DNA of 64,000 nt from Camarhynchus parvulus (GCF_901933205.1 NC_044571.1:76819689-76883688), one strand, 5' to 3'. Shown: positions 14,901 to 28,277, numbered from the stretch's first letter. A program made the numbers and translations. The notes: generated by a model not told the origin, from the letters alone.

Positions 14901-17900
14901 CATTCCTCAAACTGAATGAAATTGTATTCTGTACTTGTAATTTGCTGTCCAAAGTGAGACCTCCAAATGAAATTGCTTAGACCAGACACCAGTCAAAAAA
15001 TGGATGTGAGATATTTCTTCCTGTAGTTTTCAGATCTCTCTACAATTTAGGGTTATCAATTCTCAATTGCCTTTCTTCAGTAGCTCAGGGAAGGCTGGAG
15101 GTGAGCTGGGGCAATAGAGTGGAGGTGAAGCTAATGTGAGGTTGTGCAGAAACACCCTCCTCTTGTAAAGGAATACTGGTGGCAGTGACACTGAAAGCAG
15201 GTGCAGCAAAGTGGTGTGGCAATAGCTAACTCAAGAAAAGCCCTGTGACTAGAAAGTAGCATTCACTCATGCTTCTTTTCTTCAGGGTCTTACACAGCAA
15301 AATCCCACCTGCAACACAGGGAGTGATCCAGTTTCAAACATTGCTTTTTCCTGAATCTGTGCATTGGAACAGAAGCAAAATTTCTGTATCTTGGTCTTGC
15401 AATAAAGATCTGGTCTTTATTACACACCCATCAGACTGCAGTGGGAAGCAAATTACTTTGAGTCCTCCATCATTTTTGGGAGGTTTATAAATATTAGTAT
15501 TGTAGGTCTGCTTTAAAAACTAACTGTTCTTAGCAAAGGGCTTCGGAGAGGCCATGACCATGAACAATGCCTTCACTCACATCACTGAGACATGGAAAGT
15601 AATTTGGAAAGTTCTGTAAGTGACTTACATGGCTTGTTGCCTTCAGCATCTGCAAAAGCATTGATAAGAACTATGCCTAAATTAAACTGGCACTGCTGTA
15701 TTCAAGAGGTTTTTCAAAGTTGCACATGGTTAGCAAGTGTTCTCACAAAGTGGGAGCACAAATGCCTTTCTTCTACATGGGAGGACATGGAAAACAGTAT
15801 TCCTTCTCACTTATCACTTCCAGAAAATAACTTCATGCTTGTGATAGGTTCAATATGTAAAACTTTTCTTGCAGTTTATGATGTTGGGAGAGAGAGGGGT
15901 ACTGGGATAAAAACTACTGAAAGAGATACAGAAGCTCATTTTCATTCCATCCTGTTTCTATCTTGCATTCTGTCTTTATCTTGTACGTAGAAAAAAAGAA
16001 TTCTTATATAATTAAACTACATTGCCAATTGTAACACTACCCTTTCTTATGTCTTAAGATGAATTGAGAGCATAATCATTTATGATGCTTGCTATTTCTT
16101 CCTAAGCCAATATTGAACAATCTATCAAATATGAAGTGAAACTTGCTGTCACAGAAAATCACTAAACCCAACACTGTACAGTCAAAACGAAGAATGTCGT
16201 TTTTAGAGACACACATAGAGGCACATACACACTAAACTGAGTTAGTTCATGCCTTTAAGCTAGAGATCATAAATCCTCCAAACTTTTCACCTTTTAATAT
16301 GATGTTTATATAGTTAATAAAGTAGTTTTATGGAGACATTTTTCATTGATCTTTGCTTGACTTGGCTTGACATTTTTTTATCCATGTTAGGTGGGAATTT
16401 TTGCAATGGCCATAAGGAGTCATGGATATGTCCAGCATCAGCACTTCCTAGGGATGAGTGGCTAACATTTGAGATTGCTCCGTCTATCATGTACTTGGGT
16501 GACTGCCTGTTAGATGCAAAACTGTGGGTAGAATAATGAGATTATCCTTTTAAAAAGCTACTGTGTAGTGATAACAGTAAAATTGCCCATTTTAAATATT
16601 AGACTTCCACATCAGAAACTAATAAAAGGCTAGATTCTCAACATTTTAGTCTTGACTACCTAAATTTTCTATCACTTGCAATTGTCCAAATCCTTGAATT
16701 TAGCATGAAGAAGCCTTTTTCAAGATTATTTTAGTCATCATCAAGCAAAAACAGCGGTATTTTTCAGCAATACAGCTCACTGCAATTTCTGTACATCCAA
16801 AAACTTCTTTTTCAAGTACTAAACTATCAACCTCTTCTCAACCTAATATTTCTTTAAGTGACTTTGCAGCATTAGAACCTAGGATTCAGGGATTTATTTG
16901 TATTGAAGCAATTTCTTTCAATTAAGCAAAAGGGTAAACAATTCAGAGTATATTCCATCACTATTATATTATTAATGCAAATCTATATGATTAGGAGCTA
17001 CAAATGCTTACTTTTCAGTTGCACTTTACAATCTGGACAACAGAAATGCAATAAGGGAAGGAAATTACTTCACTTCCTTAGTTAACCTATAAGTTTACTG
17101 CCTCTTGCTAAGTCAGTTGTAGATACTGACCTATTGAAAATTGGACCTTGGAAAATTGGTTAATGCTATATATATCAAATCCTTGAAATATTAAACCTAA
17201 AGAGTAAATCACTGAAACATTTTCAAGAACACAAATAATTAACCAAACCTCAGAAAATTTAATACTACACTGCTACTTCTTTCATCTCTAAAGATAAAAG
17301 AACTGCTACTCTTACACATCTGTCTCCTGCAGACTTCAGTTTTATTTTTACAAGCTGAAATAAAAGTTGACAGTGCTAAATTTACAAGTACACTAATGTA
17401 TGCATATTACTGCTCTTCTAAGTGTGACTTTGGTCTTTAAATATCTTTAGGTTTTCTAAGAAGTTGACAGTGGTTTGAAAATCTTCCTACTAATCAAAAC
17501 TTATTTTTGAAAGGAACGTAATGTGTTTTCTCATGATGAACAAACACAATTCAACAAGGAAATGAAAAAACTTTCTGGTTTTGTGTTTTATTTTTTTTCC
17601 AAAGCATCTTTCTGAAAAGTGAACTGATTTCCTTTCATAAAATATAGGCTGATAGACAACCTCACCAAAACATTTGATTACTAATAAAGAACAATCAGTT
17701 ACAGCAATTTTTATAATAAGCACCTGAAAGAAAATCAATATTAACATTTTCAGTAACCTGAAAGAAGAATTACATTGTATTTGTTTCATAAATGAAAGAA
17801 ATAAAGTATAATACAAAATTCATTTTATATGCAGTGTTTTAGAATCTGCATACTTGCATTGTGGGAAAGGAAATTACTGTTAGGACTACAAAGATGACAT

Positions 17901-18500
17901 CAATCTTGACAGCTTTTGGAATCAAGTACCTGCCAAAAAGATCTGCCCACCTACCTGACAGATTGTTATTTAAATACTTAAAATTAATTTCCTCTCCTTA
18001 CTGTTACAGAACAGTGCTTCAGAGATTAAATCTTTTCTTAAATATAGATGACAACTCTAGAAAATAAGGTATACATTCTCTATGAAAAAGGTTCGGGATT
18101 TCTTTGAGCCACAAACCTAGATCAGCGCTATAAGAGGAACATGGGGAAATGTGTGCATTCCTCTACAACCACATGAACATAACCTTTTCAACTACATACC
18201 TGAAAACAAATGTTAAAACAAAGAATCACTAAACTGTTAACTAAGAATTTTGGTTCTATTATTATAGAATTTTCAGTGTTGAAGAACATAATAAGATAAA
18301 GTTTGGTTTATGCAACACAGAAATTTTACACTCTGCTTATGAATAAAACCTTCAAATTATCTAGCAGACATTCTCCTAACAAGAATAAAACAAGACATTG
18401 TTATGAATTACAAAAGAAGCAATATTTAAGGTAATTTCTGTCTGTTAGACCGTGAATACCTCAAAAATATATATATTACAGGATAAAATATGAGAACTAA
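11931..18500. other. AT-rich non-coding stretch, no gene seen
   Basis: This holds short frames only. The longest is 132 codons at 15592-15990 on the plus strand and has no recognisable domain. A T-tract lies at 13685-13704, and a TTTAATTTG unit is repeated in tandem near 12920-12943. Around 15.05-15.45 kb the base composition is less AT-rich, but I recognise no repeat or exon there. Confidence 0.55.
13685..13704. repeat. Poly-T tract
   Basis: An almost pure T run, interrupted by one C near its left side. Read on the minus strand it is a poly-A run, but no retroposed sequence is recognised upstream of it. Confidence 0.8.
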
Positions 18501-19110
18501 CATGGTTTAACCCCAAACAGAAGCAAAGTACCATGCACCTGCTAGCTCACTTCCCCATTCACCAAGACGGGATGGAGAAGGGAATGGGAAAAAAGGCAGA
18601 CTCCACAGGCTTAGATAAGAACAGAAAATATTAATATTATTATTATTGAATGAATGATGAAATATCTCCAATGAAATAGGAGATATTTTATCTCCAATGA
18701 AATAGGAGATAAAAAAGAGAGATGGGGAAAAAAACCAAAACCCACAAGTGATGTACAATGCAATTGCTCACCATCTGCTGACCGATGCCCAGCTGGTCCC
18801 CCAGCAGTGATGGGCTCCTACCCACTGACTTGACCCAGTTTCTATACTGGGCGTGACCTTCTGAGTATGGAATATCCCTTTGGCCACTTTGGGTCAGCTG
18901 TCTCTGCTATACTCTTTCACAGTTTCTCATGCCCCTCCTCACTGGCAGAACATGAGACACTGAAAACTCCTTGACTCAGGATAAGCACTGCTCAGCAATA
19001 ATTAAAACATCAGTGTTATGCCATTATTCACAGGCTAAATGAAAAAAAACAGAGTATTGATCTAGCTACTAGGAAGAAAAATGAATTCTATCCCAGCCAA
19101 AACCAGGACA
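18501..19110 (-). mobile_element. Solo LTR of an avian endogenous retrovirus
   Basis: The plus strand starts CATGGTTTAACCCC and ends CCAAAACCAGGACA. On the minus strand this gives the TGTCCTGGTTTTGG...GGGGTTAAACCA ends of an abundant avian ERV LTR family. Internal landmarks agree: the segment 'GCAATTGCTCACCATCTGCTG', the 'ACTTTGGGTCAGCTGTC' block, and on the minus strand GTTCTTATCTAAGCC near the expected polyadenylation region. I infer minus orientation from those landmarks. No flanking internal retroviral sequence was seen, so it is a solo LTR. I could not find a convincing target-site duplication. A related LTR lies at 46629-47210 in the opposite orientation. Confidence 0.85.
18664..18710. 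repeat. Tandem duplication of a palindromic 21-mer inside the LTR
   Basis: A 21-base unit at 18664-18684 recurs exactly at 18690-18710, a period of 26. Each unit starts ATCTCC and ends GGAGAT, so each is itself a short inverted repeat able to form a hairpin. It sits in a part of the solo LTR that is rich in ATT repeats in this family. Confidence 0.9.
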
Positions 19111-19699
19111 GAATCTTGTAATAAATATTTTAAAATACAGTTATAACTAAAAGCTCAAGATGTGTCTTCCTTTTATTTCAGGACAAAAAGCACTTGGTAA
19201 ATTGTCATTTTTAAATAGGACAAGTTTTTCTTAAAAAATCTAATTTTAAGGCATTTCTCAGATTTTGAATCACTAGAAGAAAGGGGAAAAAACATCACTT
19301 TCCTTTTAAAAAAATACAAATACAAATATTATTAAAATAAAGGAAAATAATATTGCGCTTGTTAATAAAGACATGCTTTGTAGTGAAATCAGTTTTTTCT
19401 CAATATGGTTAAAAATGGGTTATTAATGATTATTATTATTAATAAGTCTAAGACATTATTACTGTGCTAAACTAAAAATGTCCATTGTCCAAAAATTCCC
19501 CTGAGATATGTGGTAGAAGGATAAGCTAAAGAAATGTGTCCTGGGTAGAGATCTGTCTAGAAACACAGCATCACTTCTTCTACATGAAATAGGACTACAC
19601 AGACAGGTGATGATAGACAGGAATTTAATCTATACCAAGCAGAAAACCAGCATGAAGTTATGGCTTCTAGGCTAAGGTCAATTCATGAGTTTGTGTTTA

Positions 19700-19769
19700 T
19701 CTAAATATACTCACAGATATATTACAAGTGTGATTACACACTTGTAATATATCTGTGAGTATATTTAGA
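19700..19769. repeat. Perfect 33-base-arm palindrome (cruciform/hairpin)
   Basis: The left arm (19700-19732) and right arm (19737-19769) are exact reverse complements over 33 bases, separated by the 4-base spacer ATTA. The left arm begins TCTAAATATACTCACAG and the right arm ends CTGTGAGTATATTTAGA. I checked base by base and found no mismatch within the arms; pairing stops at the next base out. No repeat family or gene is recognised. It could be a recent template-switch fold-back, the end-to-end product of a small transposon, or a short-hairpin RNA source. Nothing in the surrounding sequence decides which. Confidence 0.95.
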
Positions 19770-20959
19770 CTACACATCTGATATATGCGTAGGTATTTCT
19801 GTTTTACTGGTAGCATAGCTAGCCATGTTAAAACAATGTTGATAGCGCTGTGGAGCCTAAATTACTATGTTGGAAATCTATGAATGAGCTCAAGGCTCTG
19901 CAGGTTATTCTATAGGTTTTATATTTATTTTATTGTATTGGTCTAGTTTTAAAGTTTTCATTTCTAAACTTGTTTTCTCACTACAGATGTTGGAGAGATG
20001 TCTAAAACTGTGCAATATGTTTATGAAAAACATCACAATAAGGAAAAATAGTTATGGAAATTGTAATCTTAGTTCTCTGAGTCACTGAACACTGAAATAT
20101 AAACAGGAAAACTGTAATCTAGGGTATCTGACAAGCATACTATATAACATGAACTGATCCTAAAATCCCTTCTCAGACAGGAAGCGTCACATAAGTGTCT
20201 CCATATCTAGATGTTAAAGCTTGCCACTTGCCTCACAAACCTATCTTTTATACTGCATACCACATTATGCTATCAATATAAACGCGTGCCACAAAGAAGT
20301 TTATTTACAGAGACAGAGCTTTGGAAGACAAAAAACATAAGACAAAATCAATACCAAAACACAGTCAATAAACCAAATTATATCTGCAGTATTGTTCTTC
20401 CTATTCCTGTTTATATTTTACTTACCAAGGCCTTAGCTTTTTTTTTCTTTTTAAACTGTAAATTAGTTTTTTTCAATTCCTCAAGTGTACTACATGAAGT
20501 GCTCCAGAACTCAGATCTAACTGTACATGGATAAGCAAGTTTCACTTCTTCATTTTTGGAAAAAAATAAAGGAAAGTAAATAAATATTAAATAGTTACAG
20601 CACATAATCTGAAAGTAATTAATAATCTATAACTTTTGGAAAAATGTTTATCCTACCAAGGACTTACTAAAGGGTGTGGCACAAGGGGGATATTCTGATC
20701 TGTTTCCAACATGTTCATGTTGGAACCACTGCGGCTCATCTGCTTCCATGGGTATGGTGATTTTGCATTAATGAAATTGGAGAAAGTCTTCTGCTATGGA
20801 TTGGATCTAAAAGCTTTTGAATTTAGGTCATATGAAACTGGTGCATTGCTGCTTAAAGAAATGCTCAAGCAATGCACTGCAGTTCTTGAAACAGTAGCCA
20901 CATGGGCTGGGCAGCAATATGCAGTGATGGGCGCTGACGTTTCAGAGTGCCAGCTGCAC
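19770..20959. other. Non-coding stretch, no gene seen
   Basis: Between the palindrome and the LTR fragment I see only AT-rich sequence with short frames (107 codons at 20211-20534, without recognisable motifs). Confidence 0.5.
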
Positions 20960-21282
20960 AGGGTTTACACGGAAAGGGTTTTTTTTTCAAGGAGGAGAGG
21001 AGCTGCAGGTGTGGCTTCTGAGAGAAGATCCTGATGTTGTCTGCACACTGAACAGGGAAAGTTCCAACAGCTCCAAGAATGACCCACCACTGCCCAAAGT
21101 TGGTGCCTCTGCAATATCATATTTGAGAATGGAGATACAAAGTTGTGCAACAGCATTTGGGAGACTGGGGTGAGAATTTGTGAGAGCAAGAGTTTGCAGA
21201 CCCCAAGGTCAGTGCAGAAGGAGGTGCTACAGGCACCAGAGCAATTTCCCTGCAGCCTATGGTGCAGTCCATGGTGAGGCTG
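20960..21282 (+). mobile_element. Truncated ERV LTR fragment, same family as the LTR at 38.9 kb
   Basis: Blocks align in order with the 5' half of the solo LTR at 38891-39705: the GGGTTTACACGG start, 'GGTGTGGCTTCTG(T)GAGAAG', a block ending 'GCCTCTGCAATATCATATTTGAGAA', and 'GCAGACCCCAAGGTCAGTG'. After 'GTGCAGTCCATGGTGAGGC' the similarity stops, so the 3' half with the polyadenylation region is missing. Both copies share the plus orientation. The fragment is more diverged than the 38.9 kb copy, so it is probably older. Confidence 0.8.
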
Positions 21283-24200
21283 CAAATTAAGTAAGTAAAA
21301 AATAAATCCAAGCATATTTTAACTGAGACTTGACAAACCAGGGCAGAAATTCATGGCATAAACCCCCTAAAAATTAGGTACTATTGTATCACCCAAAAGT
21401 TTTCTTCTTTTCTCAAAGAGTAATTAACAGTGGAAACTTAAGGAGGGCATATGTACAGGGCATAAGACCAGGACCGACTGGTCTTTAACCTGGGATGAAC
21501 AATCAAGGTAATGTTGGTTTTCTGCAAGCAACAAACAGTGCTAATGTTTCCAAGCACTAGACTAGTTGACTAAGGAGAATCTCTTAGATACATTTAATTT
21601 GAACATGGCAGAGGTGAAAACCAAAATTGATGACACAATATATCAGAAGTAGGAGAATACTCAAAAGTTAAAAAAAAATTAATCTCCACTGATTTCTGAA
21701 GTGCTCGTACAAGCTTATACATATACCATTAATTGACCTTTTCTAGATGTACCTTTCTAGGTACTTATTCTGTGGTGTGGATACCCCCAGTATCAATGGA
21801 AACTCCCATATTTTGTTTTTAAAATATATATAAGGTTTCACTACCCAGAAATCCACTTATTTTAATGTACATGAGTCTAAAAGTCTAACTGTCTAGAATA
21901 AAATAAATGTATGCTTTACTCCTGAGGTATCAAAGTAACATGAGAGAAAAGAAAGGAATCACCAGAATTTCTGGCATGGCCCTGCAAGCTAAAATTAATT
22001 CTATCAGAAAAACCCCAAATTGACATCACTGAAATCCCCCACATCTCAGCTCTATGATACAAATAGGCATCTAGAGACAGCTCAGCTCAACTCATATTTT
22101 CAGTCTAATTCCTCCCAAAAATGATACAGAAATTTAGCGCACTTTTCACAGTTGGATTTAGCTTGCAAACGCTTGGTTAATATACTTGAAATAGCCTTTA
22201 CATGTAGGAGGCATGTACTTTAAAGTAGCAATGTGTGTATGAAGCTTGAGAAGTGTTACAGTGCACTGGCTACATGGAGGAGAAAATAAACTTGTTAGAT
22301 GTCACACCACAGTGACCTGTTCCCCCCTTCAAGAGATGTGCTTTGAGGTCGCAAGTTTACCCCTGTGAGAACGATGACTATTTACTTCACTACAATAAAT
22401 CAGTCCCAAGAGCCAAAGAAATATATGGGTATGAACTTCTCCTACTATCAGCTTGGTCTGCTTACTATCTGCAAAGTTTTTAGCCTGTCCGGCACTAATT
22501 TACCAGGACTTGATTTTCAGGCAGAAGTAAGATCTGATTTCTCTTGCGTGTTTTTACGTTTATATAATGTGTAGCTATTAATCAATATACTGCTTGCACA
22601 CAGGTGTGCATGTCCTAAATGGATAGTGCAGTCAATTTGGAAATCATATTTAAGGTGATTTTTTAATTCAGTTCTATCCTGATTTGGTATAAAAAAGTCA
22701 AGATGCATTCACATTCAGCAGTTTGTTTTACCATCTTTGTTACTCTTTCTTCAGAGCTCTCACTCATATCTCAGAGGCTCAAAATCTACACAACTTACAA
22801 GAGTTTTCTCCAGGCTTAGCAATATGGTCAGCTTCTGTCCCATGTTCATTTGCAATCTTAATTTCCAAACTAGAGGCACTAGAACTGCATAACTATCAAC
22901 AGAATAATGACATGTCTCCATCTGCCCTTAAACAGAAGGAAAATTATCCTTGAAATGAATCTGTTGAAAGCTTTGTACATCTCATCTTTTAAATGGATCT
23001 TCCAATTCATCTACACTACATCCGTCAATGAACAGTTTGCCCACTCCCAGTGCCTGTATCAATATCTAAATGTATCACTAGAAATTGCCTCTCTTTTCTT
23101 CAGAAAGTGTGGCTCTGTTTCCATGGGGAAAATAAGTTATTTTAACTGTGACATGATAAATTTATATTCCTTCAGGAAAAAAAACCCCAAATGTCGCATG
23201 TATTTGTTCTTTCTACTCTTACCATTTGTCTTTCTCACCCACATTTATTTTCTTCCAAAACAAGAATCCTGAATGCAGTTAATTTTTATTTCTATGTTTA
23301 CCTTTTTTGGACAGTTTGCCTACTGTCACTTCCATAATATTGCCAAACTCAGTCTCTGACTGTGAGTTTGTTGGTATTCTTATTGTTTCCTACTGTAGTG
23401 CTGCAGTCACTGCATCATTTATGATTTCCATGCAGCCCAACTTCAGAGAACAACAAAGTGATACAGCCTGATTATCATTCTCTTCTGAGGCAGTATCAAC
23501 CTCTGGAAAGAAATGAGGCAAAAGGAAAGGAAACAGATAATGATGGAACAGGTAAATGGCAATTAAATAAGAATATAGTAATTAATAAATAATTTAAAAG
23601 TTCTAAATAGAAGCCTTGATTAAATAAACTGTTTATTATTGTTGCTGAATAATATACAAAAGACAAATATCATGAAAATAGGATTTAAATATGTCATCTG
23701 ACTCCGCTGCTTTTTAAAAGACATTTGGAAATTACAACTTTCTGCATTTAGGTATCACTCAATTTATCTTCTTATGTTTATATTCATTGCTATCTTAAGC
23801 AAACCAATTTAGGAAAGGTGTGAGTAAAAATGAGTTTCATCATATACTTTAGGAGCCCGGAATCAAGTCATTCTTTTAGGAAGGTACTAAGCTTGAGAGG
23901 TTGCTCTTAAACATATTTAAAGAGCAACCAACCAGCAAAGAAATATTTCAGTCCAATTTGAAGAAGGCACATAATTTTTTCATTACTATCAATATATAAA
24001 TTTATATTTAAGGAATGGAATTATTCTGTTGACTCTCCATATTAGCTATCATTCAGCAAATAGCAGCTGCTATTCAAAATGCCTTCATCAGATATCCTGT
24101 TGAGATAGGCCACTCCTGTGTATCAGGGTTTCATAGAAAGTTAGTGTCCTGCAGGAGACAGTCTCAGGGTTGTTCAAAACACAGTCACCCACAGCTAACC

Positions 24201-27200
24201 AAAAGGGTATATCAAATAGAGAGGTATCTTTGAATTCTCATTTTCTTTGATATTTATTCATAATGCTCAAGATTATGCCTACCTATGCAAATTTAGGATA
24301 CTGACTATTTTCCCAATGAAAGAATGCAAGCTGGCACCCTGTAAAGCCTGTCTCTGTTTAGGAACATTGAGGTGTGAAAGTGTCTGGAGTTTACATTTAT
24401 TGCTAAGACACCAGCAGAAGAAAAATTTTTATTCTTTCCTATCTCAAATCAGTTACAAAACTCAGGGCCATGTTTCCCAGTTTCCAGTTCCTATAGTGTT
24501 GACACATAAAATAGCATACATGATTCCATTCCTCATGTTGAAGTCAGTTTTCAAACACAAAATTATCTGACTGGGCAGAAAGAAAATTGAGAGGAGGAAT
24601 CAGTCTCTTCCATGATTGGCAAACCCACATACCAGTCTATTCCTTTTCTATGATTTGCTTTAGGGTTGAACTCAAAGGATGTTTAGTACAAAAACCTTGT
24701 AGTAATCTGCAGTGAAGGAATGGGGAATTAAGTCTTCTCATTTCCAAAATTTATAACAAAAGCTATTCTGTTCAGCTCTGCATTTATTGTCAGAATGGGA
24801 GTATACCAAGATACTAACACAGTAATAACCAATCCTGAGTTGCTATGAATGATGTTTGTCTGAGGAGAAAGGAGGAAAACTGCAGCATAAAAACAAACAA
24901 AAACATTCATACATTTAAAAGATGCCACTCTGGTCTTGAAGGCTGTTTTGAAAAGGATTGTGGCCTTCAGCTTTGGAACATTTGGTGCATACACAGCAAC
25001 CAGGTCTTTGATGATTTTTTAGGACACAGAAATCCTTTCTTAAGTAATTTTATATAGAAATGGAAAGATAAATGCTAAAGGAACATCAAAGTCCAGTATG
25101 TGATGCTTCTTCATTTCTTATACGCTTTCTTACCCGCTCTTGAATCTAAGCACCTAAATTTTTGTTCATATCCTATAAGCCCCACGTAGGAACTACATCA
25201 GGCAGTCTGTTCTCACAATACAGATCAGTCTGCATTTTCTCTCCTCTCTCAGATTATATAGCTAAAATAAAATTTCCTAAGGATGAACTTGTTTTCATGA
25301 ATTTCCAATAAGAATCCAGATATTTCTTTAATTTCTTTTTAATATATTTACCTTTTCACAAAAAGCAATGGTGCAAATTAAGTTCTTTTTCCTAGCATTC
25401 CTTACAAGAAACCAGTTATGTTAATGCATTCTATCAACCATTTGATGAGGTAGAACATGCATTTCACATTGTACTGCCAAAAAATGAAAACTGTTTCAGT
25501 GCTGCACTTTTTAGCACTTCTTTGGTAAACTAATAAGCTACTACTCTTCGTAAAAATTCAGTGAATTTTATTACCTTTATTACCTTTAGTAAAAACTAAA
25601 TCAAGTCCCTTTGTACAGAAATTTAGCCAAATTTAGCCAGACTGCCAAAGTTTTTGTACAACGAATAAATGGATATTGAAATGTCTTTGGATAGAGAAAA
25701 TTGGGTAGCAGTTTTTTCTTTTGTTTTTTGAGGTTTTCTCCTCCTTTGTTTTTCTTTGTTTTTGTGAAGAAATGCAATTACTTTTACCCTACACTATCAA
25801 TTACAATAAAAGTCTTGGATATAAAAAAGGTTTTACATTACCCTTATAGACCATGTTTTAAAGGCAATAGCATTTTTAGCTCATTAATTTTCCAATAAAA
25901 GCAGAAATTATTTTTAAAATTTTAAAAGAATTGGCACTGGCTTGCTACCCAGTCTCATTTAGTGCTTTAATTTCTGGCTTTAAATCTTGTTTTTCCTATC
26001 TGTTTCAGGCCCATGCAAGGTTCAGTCATTCTCAAAGGTTCTATCCTGTGACCCAGTGATCTTAGCTTTCCCTTTTGCCCTGATTTTCATGAATTGGATC
26101 ATTATAATCTCTCTTTGTAGAGACAGAAGGTTACATGACCCACACTTAGAGATCAGCAGAAGAGAAAGTGAGCCTAGTGTGTAAAAGATATTATTACTCC
26201 TGCTGTTGGATTCTGTAGTTGGTAACATGCTTCTTTCTGCCCTCAGAGCTTTACTGTACTTTTGCTAGCTTACAAGGTGAGAAACCACTTTTGCCTGAAA
26301 ATCTGTCCCTCAACCATCACTGCTCAAAAACTGTGTGTCTTCCCTGTCTGCCATTCTGGAAGGCTGCTTTACAAAGCATACATTTTCATGGTAAAGCTAA
26401 TCCATCTAGACAAGACTAAATTCGTACAGTGGAGGATGCAGCAACAGCCAAGGAATTCTCTGCACAGGGGGCCAAATCCAGTCAAGAGCTTCATCACATT
26501 ATCTCCATCTGGAAGTGTGTGAAAAATCCTAGTGAAATAATAGACTAAGCTGAGTTTTAGGAGAGTGGATGCTGGACAAGTACATGGTGTCATTACCCAT
26601 GATGATATGAGAAAATCTGTCACTGCAGTTCAGGGAAATCTCTCCCATGCACTAACATTTTGCTTTTTCCAGTCTCTGCCTAATTTTCCTTTATCCAGTT
26701 CTCCTCTGTTCTAAAATTTTTTCTCTACCCTACAGTCTTTCCCACTTCTCTTTCTCTAATCCTTGTCTCAGGGTATCTTCTATTGTCTTATTCCACTTAC
26801 ACAGGCATTAATTGGCACTTGTTTACTCATCAACAAGTTGCCAAAACTGTTTATGGATGCCTTGTGAGAAGGTTTATAATCTACTTTTGCATATCCAAAG
26901 TCAGTATTGTCACTGACAGTATTTCATTAGCAAGTTCTTCCAAGACGATAATTTGATTTGATTAATTATGAAGGCTGAGAATTTTAGGAACCCCCTGGTG
27001 AGCAGTAGCAGTCCATGGGAATAGCAGTGACTGTCAATGAGGTGAGGAGACTGCTCAGGAGACAATGCTTGTTATCAAGTCTGTTGGTAATAAACACCGC
27101 TAGTAATGCTGAAACAAACACTTCCTCAATAATTTCAATTCCTTGCATCTCTTCTCAGTATTAGTAATGAGTTTCCACTTTTTATCTTGTTAGAAAAAAG

Positions 27201-28178
27201 AAGAGTTTAGTTTCCCATTAAATTTTACTCAGACTAGTCTGACACCAGGAATGTTAATCCTGAAGCACTGAAGAAAATGACTGCTAGGTTACTCTTGGTG
27301 TTTCATGTATTTGACTCAGGCTGTCAGGACAGACAAACAGGGAGACCCTCCATCAAAGTGAAGCCACAAAGATGAGGCCTCAGGGTGTTTCTTCTTCTGT
27401 GGGAAATATTAGTAAGATAGACACCTACCAAATTTGGATAGAGGAAAAAAAATCTTGCTGAGAGAATCTCCCTTGCTGAGAGAAGGCAAGTAAAAGATAT
27501 TAAAATGTCATCCACATATATTCTTGAAAGAAAACATCTCATTGACCTTCTTTAAAAATCAGACATCGTGTCTTTGATACAATTATAAAACAACTACAAG
27601 TATTAATAAAATGGGAAATTTTCCACTAAAGTGAAGATGTGCCCTGTGGTCAGTCTAAGGACACCACAGAGCATGGGCTAGTCCTTTCCTTTCAAAGAAT
27701 GATGTAGGCTTCAGTTTATAAGAAAGGAAGAATCTTGCAACTAAAATAGCATAATTGTAGTATCCAGTGATATTTTTTTCTTTAATCCATACATTTTAAT
27801 GAATATGTAAACCAACACAAAGCTTGTGGTATGCACTGAATGCAAAATTACCTATTTTCAGTTAAATCCAAGTTGTCAACAAGAGAATATCTATTCAAAT
27901 TGGAAGGGATTCTTTATTAAAAAATAAATCTGAAATTGCAGTAAATACCATGATTTCCTTAAAGCTCACCTTTCAAATCTGATTTGGATTCTTACAGCCT
28001 AGATTAAAGCTTAATAGTCTCCAATACAAAAATGAGAAAGACTTGGTGAAATGTACTGAGAAGCCCACACCAAATAGCAATGTGTTTTGCAATATTTGTC
28101 TTGAAGTTCTGCAAAAAGATCACAAGTTCTCAGTTTGTTTTTCACTGTTCAGACTAGACAGCTTAATGATAAGCAGAA
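21283..28178. other. AT-rich non-coding stretch, no gene seen
   Basis: All frames are short (up to 121 codons at 22907-23272) and lack recognisable domains. No interspersed repeat was recognised by eye. Short local duplications occur near 25.6 kb, where an AAATTTAGCC unit is repeated. Confidence 0.55.
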
Positions 28179-28277
28179 TATCTATATCTATATCTATATC
28201 TATATCTATATCTATATCTATATCTATATCATATATATCTATCTCTATATCTATATATATAATTATATCTATCTATG
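28179..28277. repeat. (ATATCT)n hexamer microsatellite
   Basis: About nine near-perfect TATATC units run from 28179 to about 28230, followed by a degraded tail of ATATCT/ATCTAT variants to about 28277. The hexamer keeps a frame open on the plus strand, giving an alternating Ile-Ser run, which is an artefact of the repeat and not a gene. Pure arrays like this usually vary in length between individuals. Confidence 0.95.

Noticed and set aside
15592..15990. 132-codon open frame, plus strand
   Set aside because: No recognisable domain, no splice context and no codon bias; of a length expected by chance in 64 kb.
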